A program made the translations under genes and the position numbers. Below are positions 12,375 to 16,857 of a stretch of 30,972 nucleotides of DNA, piece after piece. Numbering within the stretch: position 1 is the stretch's first letter; every line of letters starts with the position of its first letter. The stretch comes from a virus, in IMG/VR virus record IMGVR_UViG_3300042549_008293, positions 1-30,972 of that record; one strand, 5' to 3'. The notes under the pieces are model-generated. The model was not told the origin of the DNA, searched no databases, and saw nothing but the letters and a program-made list of their open reading frames with translations.

Positions 12375-12468
12375 CGTGGGAGCTACGGCCGACGCAAACG
12401 GCGCCGGGCTGTAGCCACAGAGACAACGTGACCGCCGTTTGCGGTCGGCCTTGAGCGACGGGTTAGCC
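12369..12468 (+). repeat. attC site of C14
   Basis: 100 bp from GCCTAAC to GTTAGCC. It matches the attC at 7086-7185 at 99 of 100 positions. The single change is in the right core, beyond the crossover point. Confidence 0.85.
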
Positions 12469-12510
12469 CGCCCCACCCGAGGCGCGCAGATGTAACAGTG
12501 CAAATAGTGC

Positions 12511-12539
12511 TTGCGTGAGTGCTCACGATGATGGATAGT
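12511..12539 (+). promoter_or_regulatory. Promoter with palindromic operator in cassette C15
   Basis: TTGCGT (12511-12516) and GATAGT (12534-12539) are 17 bases apart. The palindrome CGTGAG-TG-CTCACG (12514-12527) overlaps the -35 and spacer, an ideal repressor position. It uses the same half-sites as the palindrome at 3661-3674. Confidence 0.45.
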
Positions 12540-12571
12540 TCAACCCATCGACACGCCAACCGGAGCAAGCA

Positions 12572-12760
12572 ATGACCTACTTCCAACAAACCGCCGCTGC
12601 CGCGCAACGCATGGAGCAAGCCCGCGCCGCCCGCAAGACCTGGGTTGTGACAATCCCGGGGAAGATTGAGCTGTACGAAGCGCCCAGCCAAGCCGCCGCC
12701 GAAGCTATGCTGACGCGCTCTCTGCGCAAGGCTGGATATGTGGCGATGCCGAAGCAATGA
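12572..12760 (+). CDS. Cassette C15 first protein
   Basis: The 62-residue protein reads MTYFQQTAAAAQRMEQARAA, then TWVVTIPGKIELYEAPSQAA and a helix EAMLTRSLRKAGY. The helix-strand-strand-helix pattern suggests a compact fold. The leader CCGGAGCAAGCA is nearly identical to that of C4, and the first residues (MT..QQT) also agree. The TGA overlaps the next ATG. Confidence 0.55.
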   Translation: MTYFQQTAAAAQRMEQARAARKTWVVTIPGKIELYEAPSQAAAEAMLTRSLRKAGYVAMPKQ

Positions 12761-12927
12761 GCATTGCCAAGACACCGGCCCAGCGCCAGGCCGAGCGCAA
12801 GGCCCGCGAACTAGCCGCAGGCCGCGTGCAGTGGAAGCGCTGGGTTCACCCTGACGATGTGCCAGCGCTGACGGAGTACGCCGAGAAGCTGGCACGCAAG
12901 AGAGCCCGCAGTGAGAGAGCGGGCTAA
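12757..12927 (+). CDS. Cassette C15 second protein, small basic
   Basis: The 56-residue ORF starts with ATGA overlap at 12757. It reads MSIAKTPAQRQAERKARELA, then AGRVQWKRWVHPDDVPALTE and a lysine/arginine-rich end. The pattern AERKARxLAxGRVxxxRWVHPDDVxALxEYAxKLxRKR resembles small ribbon-helix-helix-like phage proteins (strand, then two helices). With the preceding gene it forms a promoter-equipped pair. A toxin-antitoxin role is possible but unproven. Confidence 0.5.
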   Translation: MSIAKTPAQRQAERKARELAAGRVQWKRWVHPDDVPALTEYAEKLARKRARSERAG

Positions 12928-12945
12928 CGCTTGAGTTTAAGGCCA
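12922..12945 (+). repeat. attC left half-site
   Basis: GGCTAACGCTTGAGTTTAAG matches the left arm of canonical attC sites with one extra T, but no right arm or GTTRRRY core follows before the next gene. C15 and C16 are therefore fused. Confidence 0.6.
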
Positions 12946-12967
12946 TGTAACCGGAGCGAGGAACAAC

Positions 12968-13210
12968 ATGCAAACTGACAGAGAAAAAGCGATTGAAAAG
13001 CTGTGGCAGAACAGCGAATACAGCACGCGCTGGGCCTCCGTTGCGGCGGCTTATGACGCTGGTATGGCCGCCGCAAACGCCGCGCATGAGCAGGCATTGG
13101 CGGTAGCTTTGGCAGACGCACGCATGGTGGAGCGCGAGCGGTGCGCTAGGTTGTGCGAGGAAAACGCCTACGAAGTCGGTTCCGCGCTGGCGGCGATTCT
13201 TAGGGCCTAA
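12968..13210 (+). CDS. Cassette C16 protein with ERERCARLCE motif
   Basis: The 80-residue product reads MQTDREKAIEKLWQNSEYST, then AAYDAGMAAANAAHEQAL and ARMVERERCARLCEENAYEV, ending SALAAILRA. It is helical and shares the ERERCAxLCE...A.xLRA module with C6 and C7. GAGG precedes the ATG by six bases. TAA in the attC core. Confidence 0.65.
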   Translation: MQTDREKAIEKLWQNSEYSTRWASVAAAYDAGMAAANAAHEQALAVALADARMVERERCARLCEENAYEVGSALAAILRA

Positions 13211-13309
13211 CGTTCGAGCTAACCCCGACAAGGAGGCGAGACCATGAAAGACGAAGCGAGCCCAAGCCACAACGCCGACGCAGGTCGGGGGCTGAGCGAG
13301 GGGTTAGGC
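13205..13309 (+). repeat. attC site of C16 with internal start signal
   Basis: 105 bp from GCCTAAC to GTTAGGC. AACCCCGAC pairs with GTCGGGGGCT. AGGAGG and an ATG at 13244 are in the loop and open C17. The last 30 bases equal the half-site at 6820-6849. Confidence 0.85.
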
Positions 13310-13495
13310 GCGAACGCGGAGCCAACGAGCGCCGAAGACCGCGCCTTCTGGGCAAACCTCGTAATTGCCAACGTTTGGTTCGCTACAGGCGACGGAGTGC
13401 TAGGGCCTTGGCCTGGTCTTTTGCACCTTTTAATTTGCTTCAGCATTCGTTGGCCGTACTGGCAGCGCCAATACTTTGCAGCCAAGAGCGCCTAA
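13244..13495 (+). CDS. Cassette C17 membrane protein, start inside the preceding attC
   Basis: The 83-residue protein begins in the attC (MKDEASPSHNADAGRGLSEG) after a strong AGGAGG. The cassette part is AEPTSAEDRAFWANLVIANV followed by WPGLLHLLICFSIRWPYWQR, with one or two membrane segments. The frame runs unbroken from the attC start. No internal start with a ribosome-binding site is visible. TAA in the next core site. Confidence 0.65.
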   Translation: MKDEASPSHNADAGRGLSEGLGANAEPTSAEDRAFWANLVIANVWFATGDGVLGPWPGLLHLLICFSIRWPYWQRQYFAAKSA

Positions 13496-13590
13496 CGCAG
13501 AGCTAACCGGAAACCCCGGCAGCTACTGCAAGTGACGAAGCGCGCGAGCGCTGCCCTGCCGGGGGTTTCCGGTTGAGCGACGAGTTAGCC
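13490..13590 (+). repeat. attC site of C17
   Basis: 101 bp from GCCTAAC to GTTAGCC. AACCGGAAACCCCGGCAG pairs with CTGCCGGGGGTTTCCGGTT, an unusually long near-perfect stem. Confidence 0.85.
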
Positions 13591-13617
13591 GGCGTGTCCG
13601 GCGCGAAAGGAACGAGG

Positions 13618-13899
13618 ATGAGCGACAGAGGAACAGGAACCACGACACGCCAGATGACCGAGGCCCCGGTGGGAGCGGTCTTTGTGTGGTGCAACAGCCG
13701 CACCGCGTACCCGCAGGAACTGGCGAAGAAGCTAGGCCGCGATGACCTAGTGGTGCGCCCGATGTCGTGGCTGGAGCCGCGCAACGTGATGGGCCGCGAC
13801 TTCCCTGGCGTGATCGTGGACCACGCCGCGCAGCCGGACAGCGAGGGATACGCGGCGCTGCACTACCTGCGCACCCGTGGCGTGCTGGTAGCCGGCTAA
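13618..13899 (+). CDS. Cassette C18 protein
   Basis: The 93-residue protein reads MSDRGTGTTTRQMTEAPVGA, then VFVWCNSRTAYPQELAKKLG and VVRPMSWLEPRNVMGRDFPG, ending ALHYLRTRGVLVAG. The alternating strands and helices (VFVWCN, DDLVVRP, GVIVDHAA) give a small alpha/beta look. Starts: ATG 13618 after AAAGGAACGAGG, or a TTG in the attC (13573) in the same frame. The stop is in the attC core. Function unknown. Confidence 0.62.
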   Translation: MSDRGTGTTTRQMTEAPVGAVFVWCNSRTAYPQELAKKLGRDDLVVRPMSWLEPRNVMGRDFPGVIVDHAAQPDSEGYAALHYLRTRGVLVAG

Positions 13900-13980
13900 C
13901 GTGGAGTTGAGCGGCGGCCCGCTCGGCACTTCAACAACCAAGGACGGCCGTGGGCCGTCCGCTCGAACGCAGGGTTAGGC
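13894..13980 (+). repeat. attC site of C18
   Basis: 87 bp from GGCTAAC to GTTAGGC. GGCGGCCCG and TGGGCCGTCC pair around the loop. The left core has one mismatch. Confidence 0.78.
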
Positions 13981-14004
13981 GTCATGTGGACAGGCAGAGA
14001 ACAA

Positions 14005-14175
14005 ATGAAGGCGGCTTTTATCGTGGTGGCGCTGATCGTCATTGCGATCACGCTAACAGGCGCAGTGACGGCAAAGGCCGACTGCGAGGCCAAGGGTGGG
14101 AAGCGGCTGCGGGGCACTTGGGCGTGGGAAGGCTTCCAGTGCTACGACGCCCGCACGCTGAAGGTGCTGCCTTGA
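14005..14175 (+). CDS. Cassette C19 small exported or membrane protein
   Basis: The product has 56 residues from ATG 14005, or 63 from ATG 13984. An N-terminal hydrophobic helix (MKAAFIVVALIVIAITLTGA) looks like a signal peptide or anchor. The rest, ADCEAKGGKRLRGTWAWEGF plus QCYDARTLKVLP, has two cysteines that could form a disulphide in the periplasm. It resembles small phage envelope proteins. The TGA stop lies one base before the final left core. Confidence 0.6.
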   Translation: MKAAFIVVALIVIAITLTGAVTAKADCEAKGGKRLRGTWAWEGFQCYDARTLKVLP

Positions 14176-14176
14176 C

Positions 14177-14196
14177 GCCTAACGTGTTTTAGCCCA
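14177..14196 (+). repeat. attC left half-site (array right boundary)
   Basis: GCCTAACGTGTTTTAGCCCA has the left core but no matching right arm or GTTRRRY core downstream. It marks the end of the array. Confidence 0.6.
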
Positions 14197-14227
14197 CACC
14201 CGCAACAACTCTGCACAAGTTTTAAGC

Positions 14228-14512
14228 ATGCTGCGATACGGACACAACCGCGCCACATGGGCCGGCAGTCACCGCGACGAGATACCGAGCAGAGAGCGCC
14301 CGGTTGTTGATGCGTGGGTGCCGTACATCGGGCGCGTGCTGGTGGATTTGCCGGGGTACGGGCTAGACCTGACGTTGCGGCAGGACAGCCGCGATCCGCG
14401 CAGGTTTCGGGCTATTGACCTAGACGGCATACAGCACGCGCACGCAGCGCCGCGCGAACTCATGCGGCAGCTTGCGCTGATCGTGCCGCAGTACGGGGCT
14501 AGACAGGAGTGA
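14228..14512 (+). CDS. Hypothetical phage protein downstream of the array
   Basis: The 94-residue ORF reads MLRYGHNRATWAGSHRDEIP, then WVPYIGRVLVDLPGYGLDLT and RRFRAIDLDGIQHAHAAPRE. Its composition is coding-like, but no clear ribosome-binding site precedes the ATG. Its TGA lies within the ribosome-binding region of the next small gene. Function unknown. Confidence 0.5.
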   Translation: MLRYGHNRATWAGSHRDEIPSRERPVVDAWVPYIGRVLVDLPGYGLDLTLRQDSRDPRRFRAIDLDGIQHAHAAPRELMRQLALIVPQYGARQE

Positions 14513-14514
14513 CC

Positions 14515-14625
14515 TTGGACGACTTGACCCCTCAAGAACTGGCAGACCTGACAAGCTGCAAGAAGCCCGAGCGCCAGGCCGCCGCGCTGGTGGCCTTGGG
14601 GATTCCGCGTACCGCTTCTGCATAG
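14515..14625 (+). CDS. DUF4224-like fragment
   Basis: This 36-residue ORF starts with TTG at 14515, five bases after AGGAG. DLTPQELADLTSCKKPERQA resembles the N-terminus of DUF4224 (LT..ELAELTG.K.P..Q...L...GIP). The frame ends soon after ALGIP; reading the next bases two positions on gives YRF, the usual continuation, so a frameshift is possible. DUF4224 genes commonly precede a phage integrase; none is here. Confidence 0.4.
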   Translation: MDDLTPQELADLTSCKKPERQAAALVALGIPRTASA

Positions 14626-14675
14626 CGTGGGCCAGAGCCGCACACAAGCGGGCGATTGTGGCTTATGATTGCGGG

Positions 14676-14842
14676 GCATCTTCAGATCAGCGGCGGCGTG
14701 GAAAGCAGACACGCGGGCAGTTGCTTAGTGGTAGAGCCCCGGCTGAGAGCCGGTGGTCGCGGGTTCGATTCCCGCCTGCCGTCTTCATAAAGCCCTGGGC
14801 CCGGGGCAAGCAGGAGTAGCGCCCTGCCCGCCCTGAAGATGC
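14676..14842. repeat. 10-bp inverted repeat enclosing the tRNA
   Basis: GCATCTTCAG (14676-14685) and CTGAAGATGC (14833-14842) are perfect complements around the tRNA-like gene. A third copy of the left arm core, CGCATCTTC (14910-14918), can compete for the same right arm. Confidence 0.5.
14714..14782 (+). tRNA. tRNA-like gene, anticodon GAG by position (degenerate)
   Basis: A cloverleaf can be drawn. The D arm is GCTT-AGTGGTA-GAGC (14723-14737). The anticodon loop is CTGAGAG (14743-14749), with T33 at 14744 and anticodon GAG at 14745-14747. The T arm is GCGGG-TTCGATT-CCCGC (14759-14775). The acceptor has only five good pairs (GGCAG/CTGCC), there is no encoded CCA, and the variable loop is short although GAG would be a leucine anticodon (leucine tRNAs normally have a long arm). 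It is a divergent phage tRNA, a pseudogene or a tRNA-like element. Confidence 0.5.
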
Positions 14843-15123
14843 GCCTTCACGAAACCGCGCCCAGGGTCGGCGTGGCGTGGCCGGGCCGCCCTCTCCTAGA
14901 ATTTAGCCTCGCATCTTCTGGCCTGCGTCCGCGTCGGCAAAAACTGAGGCCGTCGATTTGCCTGTAGGGCAAAGCGCGGGGGCAGGCCAGAGGGTGAATG
15001 CGCAGGCTGATGCGCAGGCGTCAACCGCTTAAACGATGCCAGGACGCGCAAGCGTTGCGGAACCGCCGGGGGATCGTGGGTAAGACCCGGAAGCCGGAAA
15101 CTTCAGCACCGGCCGCCCTCTCC
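14833..15123 (+). ncRNA. Candidate large structured RNA
   Basis: There is no convincing ORF here. A 15-bp helix with two G-U pairs joins 14912-14926 and 14982-14996 (core CTGGCCTGC/GCAGGCCAG). Inside it are CGGC/GCCG (14935-14938/14949-14952) and TTTGCC/GGCAAA (14957-14962/14968-14973), forming a three-way junction. Beyond it lie GGGT-AAG-ACCC and GCCGG/CCGGC. GGCCGCCCTCTCC occurs twice (14884-14896, 15111-15123). The strand is uncertain. It lies between convergent operons next to a tRNA. Confidence 0.45.
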
Positions 15124-15129
15124 CAACTG

Positions 15130-15240
15130 TCAAGGAATCCTTGACCGCTGCCACACATCCCTAAGCAGCACCGCCAGGCCGATGCACGCCAGCGCGAACG
15201 CCAGTGGGATCGTGAGCACCCAGCAGAGCGCGCGGATCAT
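15130..15240 (-). CDS. Short single-pass membrane protein of the lysis module
   Basis: The 36-residue ORF starts with ATG 15240, overlapping the holin stop (ATGA). It reads MIRALCWVLTIPLAFALACI and then GLAVLLRDVWQRSRIP: one membrane helix and a basic end. It is the last gene of the late operon. It could be a small accessory lysis protein; no lipobox or Rz-like coiled coil is seen. Its stop codon lies within the palindrome TCAAGG-AAT-CCTTGA (15130-15144). Confidence 0.5.
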   Translation of the reverse strand: MIRALCWVLTIPLAFALACIGLAVLLRDVWQRSRIP

Positions 15241-15626
15241 CGCGCCACGCGCTGAGTCTTTTCGTAGGTCCGCAGCGCGCCTAGGCCAAGCATGCCCATA
15301 AGCACCGGCAGCATCTCAGTGAGGTCGGCAGGCTCCAGCGTCAGCGAGGGGCCGCCCCAAACCAGCAGCGCCGCCTTAGCAATCGGAAGCCCGATCCAGT
15401 TCCACGCGCAGGCAGCGCCGCAGACCCAGCCGATGAAGGGGCGCCAGCCGGCAACGAAGACCGACGAGGAGCCCGCCTCAGCCTTGTTCACCTCTAGCTG
15501 CCCTTGCACCACCAGCATGGCCGCCTGAAGCTCTGCGCGCTCCTGTTCGCTCTTGTTCGGCCAGAGCCGATCTATCACCGACTTTCCGAGTTCGGCCACG
15601 CTGCCGAGTCCTGTGAGGTCGCTCAT
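15237..15626 (-). CDS. Holin, three-transmembrane GTA-type
   Basis: The 129-residue protein starts MSDLTGLGSVAELGKSVIDR at ATG 15626. The block VFVAGWRPFIGWVCGAACAW, a further hydrophobic segment (GLPIAKAALLVWGG) and MLPVLMGMLGLGALRTYEKT are characteristic of the 3-TM holin family (Holin_3TMs), which makes the membrane lesion that releases the endolysin. It overlaps the endolysin stop by ATGA, a normal lysis cassette arrangement. Confidence 0.85.
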   Translation of the reverse strand: MSDLTGLGSVAELGKSVIDRLWPNKSEQERAELQAAMLVVQGQLEVNKAEAGSSSVFVAGWRPFIGWVCGAACAWNWIGLPIAKAALLVWGGPSLTLEPADLTEMLPVLMGMLGLGALRTYEKTQRVAR

Positions 15627-16105
15627 GTCACCCCCTGAAGAAGATCCGCCACGCGCCGCGCCCAGCCCTTGCCGAACGTTTGCCACGTTGAAAGATCCGT
15701 CATGAACCGCAGCCGCTGGCCGAGCATGTTCGCTGCCAGTGCCTGCGGGTCGCGCTCACGCACAGCCGCCAAGGTCACAGGCCCGATAACGCCATCGTCA
15801 GCCACGCCGACAGCCCTTTGCAGCCACCGCACCGCCTGCCGCACGCCGCTATTCACTGCCGCGTCAAACACGGCATAGCGCACAGCGGGGGGCAGTTCTT
15901 CAGCCCGTACAGCCGTCCAGTAGCGCGCGCGGTAGGTGCGCTGCGCAAGGTCTAGGGGTAGCTCGCGCATGTCGCCGCGATAGCCCACCTCGCGCGCTAC
16001 TGCCTCAGTGACACCGAAGCGAGTTGCGCCGCCCGGGTCTGCGGCGTGGTCGGAAAAATCGCCTTCGTGGCCTAGCAGCTTGGCGAATGCAGTCTCAAAG
16101 TTCAT
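15623..16105 (-). CDS. GH108 family endolysin
   Basis: The 160-residue enzyme starts MNFETAFAKLLGHEGDFSDH at ATG 16105. LGHEGDF..HAADPGGATRFGVT is the glycoside hydrolase 108 signature, with the catalytic Glu in HEG. The second half (FDAAVNSGVRQAVRWLQRAV, GVADDGVIGPVTLAAV) is the accompanying peptidoglycan-binding domain. It cleaves the glycan strands of peptidoglycan. No signal peptide is visible, so it depends on the holin. The start overlaps the stop of the XhlA-like gene; upstream extension to 16204 is unlikely. Confidence 0.88.
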   Translation of the reverse strand: MNFETAFAKLLGHEGDFSDHAADPGGATRFGVTEAVAREVGYRGDMRELPLDLAQRTYRARYWTAVRAEELPPAVRYAVFDAAVNSGVRQAVRWLQRAVGVADDGVIGPVTLAAVRERDPQALAANMLGQRLRFMTDLSTWQTFGKGWARRVADLLQGVT

Positions 16106-16410
16106 GCGACACGCGACAGGTGAACAAACAACGTGCCGAGCAAGCCGACTGCCGCGCCGATGGCCGTAATCATCACCGCGACTCGCGTAATGGTCTGAAT
16201 CCACGCGGCGGGGGAGTTGTCCGCGACCTTCTTTTCCAGCGAGTCAACGCGGAAAGCCAGCGCGTTGTGATCGGCCTTGGAAACCATCGCCTCCACGTCT
16301 GCTTTTGTCGGCAGACTTTGCAGAGTGCTTTTGATTTCCTGCATGGTTCGCATGACGTGCTCCATATCTCTGCCCAAGGCAGAGAGTTGGGCCACTTGAT
16401 CCTCCGTCAT
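16102..16410 (-). CDS. XhlA/holin-like coiled-coil membrane protein
   Basis: The 102-residue protein has a coiled coil from about residue 5 to 65 (LGRDMEHVMRTMQEIKSTLQ, FRVDSLEKKVADNS) and one C-terminal membrane helix (VAVMITAIGAAVGLLGTLFV). This is the architecture of XhlA-type haemolysin/holin partners. It overlaps the endolysin start. It probably assists membrane disruption. Confidence 0.65.
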   Translation of the reverse strand: MTEDQVAQLSALGRDMEHVMRTMQEIKSTLQSLPTKADVEAMVSKADHNALAFRVDSLEKKVADNSPAAWIQTITRVAVMITAIGAAVGLLGTLFVHLSRVA

Positions 16411-16778
16411 TTCCCTCTCCCCCGTAACTGGAAACCTTGACAGTGCGCCAGCAGAAAAGCCACAGCAACGATGCCAAACGCGCCTAGATCAATGCCCAGC
16501 TTTGCCGAGCAGATAGCCTGCCCAGGCGCTACGGTCCACGGCTCCACCGCGTACCAAGCCGAACACACCACAACCTGCATTTCTTCCCACGCCCACCAGG
16601 CAAACAGCGGCCACCACGCGGGCGAATACAGCCGCCACAGCAGGTAGAGGATTGCCACGGCCCCTAGAGCCTTGGACGCCATCCCCGCGAACTCTGGCGG
16701 GAACACGCCCCAGCCGTAGTGCCTCAACGCACCCACTGCCAGGAGCAAGGCCGCGTCAGAGCGGCTCAATCGGGCCAC
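16407..16778 (-). CDS. Multi-pass membrane protein near the lysis genes
   Basis: It encodes about 123 residues if started at GTG 16778; a TTG at 16769 is possible and the frame is open further upstream. Hydrophobic segments are ALLLAVGALRHYGWGVF, KALGAVAILYLLWRLY, WPLFAWWAWEEMQVVVCSAW and GAFGIVAVAFLLAHC. The W-G-V-F-P-P-E-F and W-x-EE motifs recur in phage membrane proteins at this position. The stop overlaps the XhlA-like start. It may be a holin or antiholin; function unproven. Confidence 0.6.
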   Translation of the reverse strand: MARLSRSDAALLLAVGALRHYGWGVFPPEFAGMASKALGAVAILYLLWRLYSPAWWPLFAWWAWEEMQVVVCSAWYAVEPWTVAPGQAICSAKLGIDLGAFGIVAVAFLLAHCQGFQLRGRGK

Positions 16779-16848
16779 CGCCGCCGCGCAGCCCTCGCGC
16801 GATGCGCTCAAGCAAGCCGGCCAAGGAATCACGGAGTTTCTTCAGCAT
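16756..16848 (-). CDS. Thirty-residue amphipathic peptide ORF
   Basis: ATG 16848 follows AAGGGG directly after the tailspike stop. The peptide MLKKLRDSLAGLLERIARGL continues RGGGGPIEPL. It overlaps the start of the next membrane protein. A cationic amphipathic helix is predicted by eye. It could be a real small gene or a translational entry point for the following gene. Confidence 0.4.
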   Translation of the reverse strand: MLKKLRDSLAGLLERIARGLRGGGGPIEPL

Positions 16849-16857
16849 GTCAGCCCC

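Larger units (their letters stand above)
6820..14196 (+). mobile_element. Integron-type gene cassette array (19 cassettes, no integrase)
   Basis: From a right-hand attC half-site (ending GTTAGGC at 6849) to a left-hand half-site (GCCTAAC at 14177), the DNA is a succession of small genes, nearly all separated by imperfect inverted repeats. These repeats run from GCCTAAC-type left cores (RYYYAAC) to GTTAGGC-type right cores (GTTRRRY) and are 55-120 bp long. This is the definition of attC sites. All genes and attC sites have the same orientation. No tyrosine recombinase of the IntI type and no attI are visible in the window, so recombination would need an enzyme in trans. Cassettes are named C1-C19 below. 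Confidence 0.88.

Noticed and set aside
11316-12503. 395-residue minus-strand ORF over cassettes C12-C14
   Set aside because: Much of it is the antisense reading of attC arms (the repeated TANGGHVVSV and RRSRPT stretches), so the apparent similarity between such ORFs comes from attC repeats, not from protein coding.
6820-14196. CRISPR array or simple dispersed repeats
   Set aside because: The repeats are inverted-repeat recombination sites of variable length with genes of 170-470 bases between them, not short identical repeats with uniform spacers.
14833-15123. Template repeat of a diversity-generating retroelement
   Set aside because: Podoviruses with such systems encode a reverse transcriptase near a variable tail gene. 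None is visible, and the tailspike C-terminus has no matching repeat in this window.
16407-16832. Start at 16832 for the membrane protein
   Set aside because: That codon is ATT. GTG 16778 or TTG 16769 is more plausible.
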